A stretch of 64,000 bases of DNA from Rheum nobile (taxonomy: Eukaryota > Streptophyta > Magnoliopsida > Caryophyllales > Polygonaceae): contig WOAB01000476.1 of NCBI GenBank assembly GCA_027886185.1, forward strand, positions 4,154,001 through 4,218,000, written 5' to 3'. Each line of letters opens with the position of its first letter. Position 1 is the stretch's first letter. The notes beneath the pieces were generated by a model. The model was not told the origin of the DNA. It saw only the letters and a list, made by a program, of their open reading frames with translations, and did not search any database. This document shows, in pieces, positions 53,522 through 63,876 of this stretch. Both the position numbers and the translations under genes were made by a program.

Positions 53522-53849
53522 GACTTTTCCGCGACCGCGGAAATATCTTCCGCGACCGCAAGTCTTCGTTTCTTGTACTCTTTGCTCCGTCTTCGTTCCG
53601 CGACCGCGGCGGTGAACTCTGCGACCGCAGAAAAGCTTATGTAGCTTCCCTCTTCAGCTCTTCCTTCGTCTTCTCTCGTGGCTTTCTTCTCCATCTTCAT
53701 AAAATCTTCAATTAGGCTTCTCTAAACCACCTAAATCATACTTCTTCTCCTCAACTCCATACTCCACAATTGTGCTCTAAACTCATCCCAATGGAACCCA
53801 AAACACCGATAACAACTCCTAGTTTAACCCTACACAGTAGCGCTGATCA

Positions 53850-54728
53850 GGCATCTATTAACATAGTGACCCTTTTCCTGGCAATTGAAGCACGTAACAT
53901 CTTTGATGTCCCGTTTCTCACCATTGTTCCCATCATTCCTGAATGATTTACCCTTGTGATAAAGAGTTCGCATGGCCTTGATGAGAAGGGCAGTTTCTGG
54001 ATCTATGTCATCCAAGTTATCATCTTTGTTGCTCTCTATCATCTCAACAATTTTTTCAACCATCAAGGCAATGCCTTTAGGTTTAACATATTTGTCTTCT
54101 TCATCATACTTTTTAATTTTCCCAAATACCTCATGAAGTGTGAGTTTGAGAGTATTGGGATTCTCCTTGAGAATTGCTTTAATCATCTTGTGCCTTGGAG
54201 GAAGTCCATCAATAATGATAAAAATTTTCTCCTTGGGAAGAATTTCCTTTTCATCGACATCGTGAGCAGCAAGTCTGGTGGTAATTTCCTCAAATCTAGA
54301 TTGATAGGAGGAACAGTCTCACCATCGATCATGGCAAAGTTGTAGAAATCTTTCTTTGCTTGGAAACGATTAAGCTCTCTCATATCAGAACTTCCCATGT
54401 ACATCTGTTCCAAGGCTGCCCACATATCTTTGGCAATTGCACAAGAGTGTAATTTGGATGCATCTTCAATATTGATTGCGTTGTTGATAAACATACGAGC
54501 CTTAGAGTTTTTCTCCATCATTCTGAAATCATCTTGGCTCCAAGGTGTTGTTCCTTTGATTACATCTTCAACAACTTTTTCTTCACCAACCTCAATGACT
54601 CTCCAGCATTGGTAGTCATTACTCTTCATCCAGTCCGTGAAGAGGTCTTTCCAGTGTTGGAACTTTCCACCGATAGGCAGGAACGATGGTTTGTTATTCC
54701 CAAGCCCAACTTCATGAGTCGAAGACAT
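53850..54728 (-). pseudogene. Copia gag (broken, truncated)
   Basis: From ATG 54728 (MSSTHEVGLGNNKPSFLPIG) the frame follows the Copia gag pattern: FQHWKDLFTDWMKSND, then MWAALEQMYMGSSDMRELNR, then the zinc knuckle CFNCQEKGHYVNRC near 53912-53868. A 1-bp shift near 54285 divides it. It stops at the junction with the Athila-type LTR right after the knuckle; protease, integrase and reverse transcriptase are missing. Confidence 0.9.
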
Positions 54729-54774
54729 TGTTACTTGTGAATCTAAAAAGAGAGCACACAATCTAGAGCGAACA

Positions 54775-54787
54775 TGCTCTGATACCA
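54775..54787 (-). promoter_or_regulatory. Initiator tRNA-Met primer site of the Copia element
   Basis: Minus strand TGGTATCAGAGCA, 2 nt from the LTR at 54790. A good match to the plant initiator tRNA-Met site. Confidence 0.9.
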
Positions 54788-54789
54788 AT

Positions 54790-55609
54790 TGTTGAATTGT
54801 TGTGTGTTAGACAGGGAATGGTGTGACTGTTCCCTGGGCAACGGAAAATATAAAGATTCAAAGTAACAAGTAATTCCTCAAAACATATACTTGTATTATT
54901 AAGAATTGTACAATCTCAAAAGTCTTCTCTCCACCTATACCCTAGGTTAAAGACTTTGAGTGCGATCAACTCTCAATGACACAAGAACACAACAAGACCC
55001 TTAGCAAGAACTACCCGTACCTTGCCTTAGACCTTCAATCTCAGTTTCACAATAGCTCCTTGGTATGCTTGATGGTTGTAGTTGAGATACCTTTCCCCAA
55101 GGTGATCTCATCTATATATAGTGTCTAACAAAATCCTATTACCAAATATCTAACAATCGACATACAAGGTAATAGTGAACAATTTCGTTACCAACTATAC
55201 TATTCAGCTTATAAACACATGGTTTCCTTCTATAAACTTTCCTAAGACTCATTATCTTCCTCTTATTTTCCAAGTAAAACTCAAAATCTCGTTTCCTTGT
55301 ATAATGGAGTCAATCTGGTAACAGCTGGTAAATCTCTGAGTTTCGCATCGTTCCACAAACGTTGTTTCCATATATAGAAGTTTCCTTATATAGGAACCAC
55401 GTGCACTTCATATTTCCAATTTGTTTCTCGCGTAACTGTTCCATGTTTGCACCACGTTCCTTAGTATCCTCTGCTTTCTCTTCTTTCACATGCTTTCCAT
55501 TGTTCCCTAAATCGTTCATGAATCCTGAAACTCATAGAAACAATGTAAACCATAAAACCCAATGGTGTTTATCATCATCAAAACCAGAGGAAACATCAAG
55601 GTTCCAACA
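54790..55609 (-). repeat. 5' LTR of the Copia element
   Basis: 820 bp. Plus strand starts TGTTGAATTG and ends GGTTCCAACA; in element orientation it is TGTTGGAACC...CAATTCAACA. It borders the primer site on one side and, on the other, Copia integrase sequence. The element therefore inserted into the integrase gene of another Copia copy. The partner LTR is lost. Confidence 0.85.
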
Positions 55610-55764
55610 ATGATCGAACTCTTGGCTTAGATATTCACCACCGCGATCGGATCGAAGTGCCTTTATCTTCTTGTCAGTTTGAGTTTCTACTTCATTTTGA
55701 AATTCTTTGAACTTTTCAAAAAATTCAGATTTGTGCATCATTAAGTAGATATACCCATATCTAA
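55610..55764 (-). pseudogene. Copia integrase core fragment
   Basis: Minus strand: RYGYIYLMMHKSEFFEKFKE followed by KIKALRSDRGGEYLSQEFD, the part of the Copia integrase around the second catalytic aspartate (SDRGGEY). It is cut by the LTR at 55609 and by unrelated sequence at 55764, leaving about 50 codons. Confidence 0.85.
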
Positions 55765-56085
55765 AACCCTATCTTAGATAAAACCCAAGCGTACTTTGGC
55801 ACTTCCTCAAGTCTTATGTGTTCAAGGTAAGTAACATTTATTAATTATAACTCCTTATAATTCTTGGTTGATGGCCCACATCCTATGTTAGGCCCATCTC
55901 TATGCCTCAAGATCCAAAACTTTGCCTTTTGGTCTCTTGTTGAGTATAACCATATCAAGGTTTATGAATCCCTTATATAGATTCACCCTCACTATCCCAA
56001 GGTCAAAGAAGGACACCTCGCTTTGGAGAAACCTATCGAACGAATTCCAAGGGCCTCATGGGTTATGACATGGAAAGGCAATACC
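55765..56085. other. Unassigned interval left of the chromovirus
   Basis: No gene or repeat recognised. It may be LTR-like non-coding TE sequence. Its last five bases, ATACC (56081-56085), are the candidate left target duplication of the chromovirus. Confidence 0.4.
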
Positions 56086-56291
56086 TGTAATACCCCTCAA
56101 TTTTAGTAAGGGTATTTGGGTAATTTTCCCAACCATCATTCTGTAAGCGAGACGTGTTTGGCGTATTCGGAATTTTCTGTAACTTCTATGATCTCTGTAA
56201 TAATCTTTTAGACGTTATTATATACGTTTGAGGTATTATCGGGCCTTAGAGTATTTTTATGGGGACTGAAATTTAATTTTAGCTTGAGTCC

Positions 56292-57372
56292 TGATGTGGC
56301 GAAAACCTACCCACAAGTGTATGGGGTCAGTTGTAGCTGTTCAAGTGTCGTTCCCACGAGGACAAAGTAGTACCTTTTGTAACTAAACTGATAAGCTAAG
56401 TCGTAAGAAAGATTTGTTTGATTAGACTAAGAAATACGTATTGCAAATATAAGTAAATTCAAAGGATGAAAACTATCTAGGATTAAGGATCCCTACAACA
56501 ATGCCTTGGTAAACTTATGTGTGTTTATCTTAGAATAGCATGAACTCGTTTGACGGTAAGTTATCAAATACCTCTACTAACTCCTTTCAGATAATAGTAG
56601 ATGTATCTAAACTCCAACTAACAATCGCTGTCGTGCAAAGCTAATCAAATTTAGACCCCTTGAGCACTTAGAATCTAGGATAAAACCGGGTTAACATTCA
56701 CTTTCGTGCTCCGCTAATTCCAGACTAACCTAGGGTTTCTGTGATAACTTAGAATCCGCAAGAACAAAGAAGTTTTGGTCACGTTCAATTCTTAGTAATT
56801 CCAACAATAGTAATATCTTTTCAGACTCATACCATGTCTAATTCATTCATTAGGTTTCTCCTTTCAGACTCAACCTAATAGAATTCTAATTGATAATATA
56901 CCAATAACAATATGAACCCTAGAATTGAATCAAATAATAACTCATGCTACCAATTCAGACAAACACAATTTGCAAGTCTACCAATTCATTATTGGGATCA
57001 CCCCAACCCTAGATAAAAGGGATTTAGCCTAGCATGCTTGGAGAATCAATCAAAAACATTATATGAATCAGAGAAATCATTCAAATAGATAAAAAGAAGA
57101 GAAATACTTGTTTGAATCCAAGAACAATCTCCAATCTTCAAGAAAACTCAACCAAAACACAACTAGGGTTTTTTTTTAGAGTGTCTACGTTCAGGGAAAA
57201 TAGCATAGGAAACGCCTTTATCAAAAATCTGAAAGAAAAGGGAGTTATAGGCGTTTCAGAACTCGGGCAAAAACCATTACGGACCCTGACTCGGCCCGGA
57301 ACTCGGTTGAGTTCTGGGCCGAGTTTCCACCTGCCGCCGCCGACACGGTCCATAACTCGGCTGAGTTGTGAT
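56292..57372 (-). repeat. Athila-type LTR fragment inside the chromovirus LTR
   Basis: Starts TGATGTGGCGAAAACC, resembling TGACGTGGCCGAAATA of the G LTR, and carries the same kind of AT-rich body. It ends in a GC cassette at 57262-57372 with units such as ACTCGGTTGAGTT and AACTCGGCTGAGTT. Chromovirus LTR resumes right after, so the last part of the Athila LTR is missing and no TSD can be checked. Confidence 0.6.
57262..57372. repeat. CTCGG-type palindrome cassette
   Basis: Contains ACTCGGCCCGGAACTCGG, GAACTCGGTTGAGTTC and AACTCGGCTGAGTT. Its position after the AT-rich body matches the cassette in G. It could instead belong to the chromovirus LTR, which has cassettes in its sister at 51303-51936. 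Confidence 0.65.
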
Positions 57373-58556
57373 CTGTTTGGTGTGGACTATTATAATAGGT
57401 TGTATATAATACTAGAAACAACGCTATTATATTGGTTATTACCATGATGGTATTGGTGTGGACTATTGTGTGGACTTAACTGTGTAGTTAGAACGAGTAT
57501 TCGTAGGAACGCTATGTACCTTGCGAGGTCTAGTCGTTTCTTTATAACTGGTATTAGGAGGATTTTTGCCCTAGTACTTTCCTGGTCATCACCTACCCTT
57601 ATCCGAGTATAGGTGGTGGTGCACACAGCTGGTGCCGACAATCGGGATTTATTCCCCAGATATCTCTCGTATCGAGTTGATATATACTAAAAGCTTTAAC
57701 GTGAATGTACGTTTTGGAATTAAATAAGATAAGTGTGATTATGCACATAATTAATGAACCTTCGGGCGAGAAGTACAACTTGGAACCCGCCTGGACTTCG
57801 GTTAGAGTAAGTCCTCCTTCCAAATCTGAATTCGCATTATGCGGTGAGGTTGGTCATGGACCCAAATGATCAAGTCGTTTTAAAAGCTTGTGTGAAACTA
57901 TAACGTTCCCAAACACTTGTCATACTTTTCGATAAGACTCAATCTTTTGGAGTCTTCTCTTCATACGTTTCCCATAAGACTCAATCTTTTGGATTTTTCT
58001 TTTGTTCATACCTTTTCGTATATTTCCGTAGAGTGTTGAGGTTCACTGTCGTCATCGGTTATTATTCGAGAAGCGACAAGTGTAACCTAATATGACTACT
58101 TAGAACATTTTCTATCTTTACCCTTGCGTAGTCTTTCATTAGACTAACCAACCAGTTATTTTCCTTTGCATGGTTGGCTGGTGTCATCCGTCTCATACGG
58201 CACATCAAGTAAATCCCCTTTTCGTGAAGGCTAGTACGTGATGATGAAGGCAGATGACGTTTAAAGAGTTTTCAAGGTTAAGGATCCTAGGCGTGAGATC
58301 GCGCAGATCAAGACCCTTCGTGATGTTTATCTATTTTAAAGACTTCCGATGTATTGAAACAATTCTGTATTTGGTTATATTTAAGATTAACAGTTGTAAA
58401 ACCGTGACTTGGGTTTGAATAATATTTGGAAATTTTAAGATATGGTGTTATTATATGATTGTTATAAAATGGTTAAGCCTTGAGTGACCCCAAATGTGTA
58501 ATTTGAGGTCACTGGCGGTAATACTTTCAAGGAAATATTTGGGGGTGTTACAGATT

Positions 58557-58569
58557 TGGTATCAGAGCC
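58557..58569 (+). promoter_or_regulatory. Initiator tRNA-Met primer site of the chromovirus
   Basis: TGGTATCAGAGCC, 4 nt after the LTR end; matches the plant initiator tRNA-Met 3' end. The following leader (58570-58820) holds no gene. Confidence 0.92.
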
Positions 58570-58820
58570 TAAAGTTTTAAAACGGGTTGGGTTTTCAAAG
58601 CGTGTTACCTAAAACAATTTTTTTTTAAACCGTTTACCTGTTCGTGTTGTGAAAAGTTGTTGGTTAAATCCAAAAGTTGAAATTTTGAATAAAATCATAC
58701 TTGAGTAAAAAGTATATTTTCAAATCTCTGCCATTCAAGTCGTGCATTCTTTCTAGTCTGATATAGTAAGTTTGCTTCTGTATTTGGAAAGACTAATCGT
58801 TTCTCGTCGCCTCGCAGGAT

Positions 58821-60008
58821 ATGGGCGCAATCGTTTCGCAACTCAGGAACAAGAAGGAAGCCGAGGTGGTTCCACCATCTCCAGTTAGGCTTGAGTTTCC
58901 AGTTCCCCCTCAATGCATTGAGGTCGGGGAGCCAAGTTGTCCACCCGAGGTGGTGAAGACCGTACTCGAGGAGTCGGTAGTGTTGGTGTCCGACGGGGTA
59001 AGGGTTTCCGAGGTAGAACCCGAGGCAGACCCGAGGGAGGACATGGAGGAGGAGGAGGAGGAGTCAAAGTATCATGGAGGGTATTACGACGATGACTTTA
59101 AGGTGGAGGAGGATCCCGAGGAGGATCTAGAAGAGGATCCAGAAGAAGATCCGGAGGAAGAAGATCCAGAAGAAGATCTGGAGGAAGAGGACCCTAAAGA
59201 GGACCTCGAGGTGTATGGCTATGAGTCAGATGGCCTAGAGCACTTGCTTGAGGACAGTGAGGACCCGGGAATACAAATCATTTTCCCGAGTCCTGAATCG
59301 CCGCCTGATGAGGAGTATACGCCGTTGTCCCCTGCCGCTTGGGAGGCGCTTGGGATCTCAGGTATTAGCGGGAGGAGATATGGGCCACTGGATGCACCGG
59401 TGAACCCGCAGTTTATCCCCACTCCGAGAAGGCCGATGGTGAGCCCTGCTTCTTGGCACGTGCTTCATCAGAGCGAGAGGGTTTCTTCTGAGGCTCGTCG
59501 TCAGATGGAAGAGATGACTGAGCATACTTGCATGAGGGCAAGGCCTTGGGAGTCGATGGGTGCCCCGAGGGTGGTCCCGACCCAACAGGCCAGGCCTAGG
59601 CCCCAAGTGCTTGTTGAGCGCATGGAGGAGTGGACGAACGCCTTGTACGATATGGATGAGAGGACTTATGAGATAGAACTCGGTCTCTCCCGTATGCTAG
59701 AGGATGTCCACGAGCTCCAGGAGTATATCCGGCAGGCCAAGCTGTTACTCAACCCTCAGTACGAGGTAAACATGGCAGATTTCCATCCGGGATTCCTTGA
59801 TGAGTTTTGCTATCCACCAGTACCTGAGGAGGGGCCGAATGTTCCTGTGTCAGGGGAGAGACCAAGTGTATCGAGGCCTAGGGAAGAGCCGTGTGCTCCG
59901 GGTCCTAGTAGGTCAAGGAGTCCGACACCGGAACCCGAGAATGGTCCACTTCCGAAGAGAAGATGTCAGAGGTCCACTGGGTACCGAAAACTCTTCATGG
60001 CACCGTGA
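58821..60008 (+). CDS. Extra acidic ORF between the primer site and gag of the chromovirus
   Basis: 395 codons from ATG 58821 with no stop, although the pol of the same element is broken. N-terminus MGAIVSQLRNKK has Gly2 and Ser6, compatible with N-myristoylation. Residues about 70-135 are a Glu/Asp/Pro block of EEDPEEDLEEDPEED type. A Pro-rich region follows, then an amphipathic helix-like stretch (VERMEEWTNALYDMDERTYE, about residues 270-310), and a basic PKRRCQRSTGYRK end. No zinc knuckle, protease motif or membrane segment. An AATAAA at 60153-60158 follows before gag starts. I recognise no family; it could be a duplicated gag-like gene, an Ogre-like extra ORF or a captured gene. Confidence 0.65.
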   Translation: MGAIVSQLRNKKEAEVVPPSPVRLEFPVPPQCIEVGEPSCPPEVVKTVLEESVVLVSDGVRVSEVEPEADPREDMEEEEEESKYHGGYYDDDFKVEEDPEEDLEEDPEEDPEEEDPEEDLEEEDPKEDLEVYGYESDGLEHLLEDSEDPGIQIIFPSPESPPDEEYTPLSPAAWEALGISGISGRRYGPLDAPVNPQFIPTPRRPMVSPASWHVLHQSERVSSEARRQMEEMTEHTCMRARPWESMGAPRVVPTQQARPRPQVLVERMEEWTNALYDMDERTYEIELGLSRMLEDVHELQEYIRQAKLLLNPQYEVNMADFHPGFLDEFCYPPVPEEGPNVPVSGERPSVSRPREEPCAPGPSRSRSPTPEPENGPLPKRRCQRSTGYRKLFMAP

Positions 60009-60256
60009 AGGAGGCAGTGTTGGGCTATAGGGACTTCTTTTAGTTGTTTTGTTCGTTTTTGTTAGAGTTGTAGCCTCCTAGCAATTTTGTTTTTTCGCTT
60101 AGGAGGGATTTTCTGTAAAAACTTATCAAACTCAATTTCAGTTCACTACATCAATAAAAGTTTACCAGTTTGATCTATTCCGAGTCTATTCTATGCGTTG
60201 TGCATTTTAAAATATATTAATGTTGTTAAATACTTGGGAAATTGATCGGTAAACAG

Positions 60257-61669
60257 ATGGTGAACACAAGAAACACTATTCGTGCTGGTGTTGGGCGGAA
60301 TCTGAGAAGCGTCGCGAACCAAGGGGAAGAGAGCGAGTCTGTCTCTCACAACAACACCGTAGACAATGGTCAAGTGCGGGCCAATCCTCAAGTGGTATTT
60401 GACGCCACGGCTATAGAAGCTAATCAGGGGATCGTTATGCAAGCGGTCACCGATATAATGCGGCCAATTGCACCACAGGCACAAGGTGTGCCGGTTCCTC
60501 AAGTGGTCCCTGAATTTGAGGAGCCAGTTATTCATGTGCCTCAGGGTCGGAAGTTCGAGGCAAATTTGATCTGTACAGCCATGGCTCCATACGACATTAT
60601 TCTCGGGATGGATTGGCTGATGCGTCATGGGGCGGTAATCGATTTTAGCTCAAGGACTGTGATAGTTTCATTTGGGGGCCAGTTTATATGCAAGTTCAAG
60701 GGTCGTAATGACGTTGATAACGGGAAGCTCATCATTGCGATGGCTGTGTTTAAGCTACTTCGACAAGGTTGTGTTGGGTACTTGTGCTATCTGGATAAGC
60801 CCAAGAGGGATGAGACTTTAGTTCTTGACATTCATGTAATTTGCGAGTACCTGAATGTTTTTCTGGAGGAGATTCCCGGTTTACCCCCTAATTGTGACGT
60901 GGAGTTCACTATTGATCTCGAGCCTGGTACCACGCCGAGTTCTAAGGCCCCGTACCGGATGGCTCCCGCGGAGATGCAAGAGTTGAAGAATCAACTCGAG
61001 GACCTTCTTGAGAAAGGGTATATAAGGCCGAGTGCATTGCCTTGGGGCGCTCCGGTCTTGTTCGTCAAGAAGAAGGATGGTTCGTTCCGACTTTGTATCG
61101 ACTATCGAGAGTTGAACAAGGTCACGATCAAGAATAAGTATCCATTGCCTAGGATTGATGATCTATTGGATCAACTGCAGGGAGCAAAAGTCTTTTCCAA
61201 GATCGATCTGAGATCTGGTTAGCATCAGCTCAGGATTCGTGAGGAAGATATTCCGAGGACTACATTCCGGATGAGGTATGGGCACTACGAGTTTGTAGTC
61301 ATGCCATTTGGACTTACTAATGCTCCGGCAGTCTTCATGGATCTGATGCATCGATGTTTCCACCAATACCTGGATAAGTTCGTGGTGGTCTTCATCGACG
61401 ATATTCTGATTTATTCCCCGAGTGAGGAGGCTCACGAAGAACATCTTCGAATCACCTTGTCTGTCCTTAGACAAAATCAGCTATATGCGAAGTTGTCTAA
61501 GTGTGACTTCTGGATCAAGGAAGATGCTTTCTTAGGCCATGTGATCAATGAGGATGGGGTTATGGTCGACCCTCAGAAGATTGAAGCGGTAGCCAACTGG
61601 AAGCGACCTCAGAACGTGAAGGAGGTGCGTAGTTTTTTAGGACTTGTAGGTTATTACATACGGTTCATG
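60257..61669 (+). pseudogene. gag remnant, end of protease and reverse transcriptase of the chromovirus
   Basis: From ATG 60257 (MVNTRNTIRAGVGRNLRSVA) only the N-terminal tail of gag remains. Near 60540-60560 it passes straight to the rear of the protease (APYDIILGMDWLMRHGAVID), so the gag core, zinc knuckle and protease active site are deleted in frame. Reverse transcriptase follows: VLFVKKKDGSFRLCIDYREL, then a TAG at 61220-61222 in place of the tyrosine of the SGYHQ motif, then the catalytic FIDDI near 61393. A second TAG at 61670-61672 follows RFM. Confidence 0.88.
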
Positions 61670-63385
61670 TAGGGATTTTCAAAAATCGCTCTACCAATGA
61701 TCGGTTTGCTCTGTAAGGTCCATAAGAAGTTCATATGGGACGACAAGTGCGAGACAAGCTTTCAGAAGTTGAAGAAGTGCTTGACGTCCGCGCCAGTTTT
61801 GGCGCTACTAGAGGGAACTGATGGTTATGTGGTCTATAGGGACGCTTCGAAGAATGGGTTAGAATGTGTACTGATGCAAAAGGGAAAGGTTATTGCATAC
61901 ACATCTCGACAGTTGAAGACCTATAAAGCAAACTATCCGACGCATGATCTGGAGTTAGCGGTTGTGGTCTTCGCGTTGAAGATTTGGAGGCACTACCTCT
62001 ATGGTGTTAGGTGTCAGGTCTTTACCGACCTTAAGAGTCTCAAGTATGTGTTCACTCAGAAAGAGTTGAATATGAGACAACGTCATTGGTTGGAGCTACT
62101 CAAAGACTACGACATCGAGTTGTTGTATCATCCGGGCAAGGCTAACGTGGTAGCCGATGCATTGAGCCGGAAGACGTCATACAAGACCGTAGTAGCTCTA
62201 CTCACTACTCGGACCAAACTAAACCAAGGATTGTGCGAGATTGACGTCTTTTACGATCAATGTCGAGGATGCCTGAGTATGTTGGAGATTCAGGCTACGC
62301 TACTTGATCAGATCAAGGAAAGGCAGATTGATGATGCGATTATAGTAAAGCTTAGCAGTGAAGTGTTGGACGAGAAAGCTCCCGGATTCGTGATTCAGGA
62401 TGATGGATCACTCTGGTTTCAGGACCGGATCTGTGTGCATGACGTGGATGGCCTTCGCCAGTTGGTGTTGAAGGAGGCCCATTCATCAGCGTATTCTGTA
62501 CATCCAGGATCCAGTAAGATGTACAAAGACCTTAGGAAGAAATTCTGGTGGCCCAATATGAACTGGGACGTAGCACAATTTGTGGCAAAATGCTTGACTT
62601 GTCAGAAGGTCAAGATAGAACACTGTAGACCAGGTGGTGAATTGCTACCTCTCCCAATGCCAGAGTGGAAGTGGGAGGATATTGCTATGGACTTCTTCAC
62701 GGGGTTGCTGAAGACTCAGAGTCAGAATGATGCTATATGGGTAATCATTGACAGGCTCACGAAAAGTGCTCACTTCGTGGCTATCAAGTCAACATGGGGA
62801 ACCCAGAAGCTATCGGAAGTTTTCCTACACGAGATTGTCCATTTGCATGGTACGCCAAAAACCATTGTATCGGATTGTGACGGCCGATTCATGTCGTGAT
62901 TCTGGAAAGAACTCCACAAGGCCATGGGAACTGAGTTGAGGTTTAGTACTGCGTTTCATCCTCAGACGGATGGACAGTCTGAGAGGATCATCCAGACACT
63001 GGAAGATATGCTAAGAGCTTGCGTACTAGATCGTCCAACCAGCTGGGAGAACAGCTTATGTCTGATCGAGTTCACGTACAACAATAGCTGGCATTCTACC
63101 ATTAAGATGGCTCCATTCGAGGCTTTGTACGGTCGGAAGTGCAGATCACCAATTTGTTGGGATGAGAATGCCGACAAGGTTCTGCTCGGACCGGAGTTAG
63201 TCGAAAGGACTACCTCGGACATTGCTTTGATCAGACAGAGGATGTTGACAACTCAGAGTCGACAGAAGTCTTACGCAGATCTGAAGCGTAGAAATGTCGA
63301 GTTTAAGGTTGGTGACAAGGTATTTGTCAGAGTGTCGTCATCCAAGGGTGTGTTCAGGTTCGGCAAGCGTGGGAATGAAGCTTAA
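61670..63385 (+). pseudogene. RNase H and integrase of the chromovirus
   Basis: RNase H: YRDASKNGLECVLMQ, LELAVVVFALKIWRHYL, and VVADALSRK at its end. Integrase: HHCC finger (H...H, CLTCQKVK), first catalytic Asp in AMDFFTGL, second in TIVSDCDGRF, then a TGA at 62897-62899 (a CGA in typical relatives), then FHPQTDGQSERIIQTLEDM with the catalytic Glu. A frameshift near 63370 (FGKRGNEA) ends this frame; the rest continues in another. Confidence 0.88.
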
Positions 63386-63743
63386 CCCTCGCTACGTGGG
63401 ACCGTTTGAGATCCTTGACATAGTAGGACCTCTAGCGTATCGTTTAGCATTGCCGCCATCGGTGCATCAAGTACATAACGTGTTCCACGTGTCTTTGCTG
63501 AGAAAGTACGTGCCATATGTGTCTCATGTGCTGAGTTATGAAGACATCGAGATTCAGGCAAATGGTACCTACGAAGATATACCTATGTGTATTCTCGAAC
63601 GCCGCGAGAAGCATTTGCTGAACAAGGTGGTACCATTAGTACGGATTCTCTGGTCCATGTCTGGATCTGAAGAGGTTAATTGGGAAACCTGGGAGACTGA
63701 GACTGATATGCTTAGTCATTTTCCCGACCGGTTTTCGGCCTAG
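63386..63743 (+). pseudogene. Integrase C-terminus with chromodomain-like segment
   Basis: Reads MKLNPRYVGPFEILDIVGPL, LPPSVHQVHNVFHVSLLRKY, and then a chromodomain-like stretch: LERREKHLLNKVVPLVRILW, with WETWETETDMLSHFPDRF at the end. Chromodomains at the end of integrase steer chromovirus insertion toward marked chromatin. Here the frame is offset from the upstream integrase by an indel. Stop at 63741-63743. Confidence 0.85.
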
Positions 63744-63876
63744 TTTCGGGGTCGAAACCTTTTTAAGGGGGCGGTGATGTAATATCCCTCATTTTCAAGT
63801 CGTTTTCGGCCAAGTTTCGGGGTCAAAACTTTTTTTTAAGGAGGTAGTGATGTAATACCCCTCAATTTCAGTAAGG
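63731..63876 (+). repeat. 73-bp tandem duplication of purine tract and LTR start
   Basis: Unit 1 (63731-63803) has GTTTTCGGCCTAGTTTCGGG, AAGGGGGCGGTGA, then TGTAATATCCCTCATTTTCA. Unit 2 (63804-63876) has GTTTTCGGCCAAGTTTCGGG, AAGGAGGTAGTGA, then TGTAATACCCCTCAATTTCA. There are thus two candidate polypurine tracts and two LTR starts (63778 and 63851). Confidence 0.85.

Larger units (their letters stand above)
50730..53849 (-). repeat. Partial Athila-type LTR, split by a solo LTR
   Basis: Pieces 50730-51056 and 53522-53849. Composition and order match the second half of the G LTR: AAACAATG-, AAATAAAATAA- and AAGAAAT-rich sequence, then a GC palindrome cassette, then CTCTTC-rich sequence. It ends CGCTGATCA at 53849 (TGATCAGCG on the minus strand). 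The left half is missing. Right of it the Copia gag begins at once, so it was inserted just after the Copia zinc knuckle. The cassette units are TTCCGCGACCGCGGAA. Confidence 0.65.
56086..58552 (+). repeat. 5' LTR of the chromovirus, with an insertion
   Basis: Starts TGTAATACCCC, ends GGGGGTGTTACA. An Athila-type LTR fragment lies at 56292-57372. The remaining roughly 1.4 kb shares blocks with the solo LTR at 51057-53521, for example CTAACCAACCAGTTATTTTC near 58145 and GGTTGGCTGGTGTCATCCG. Confidence 0.88.
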
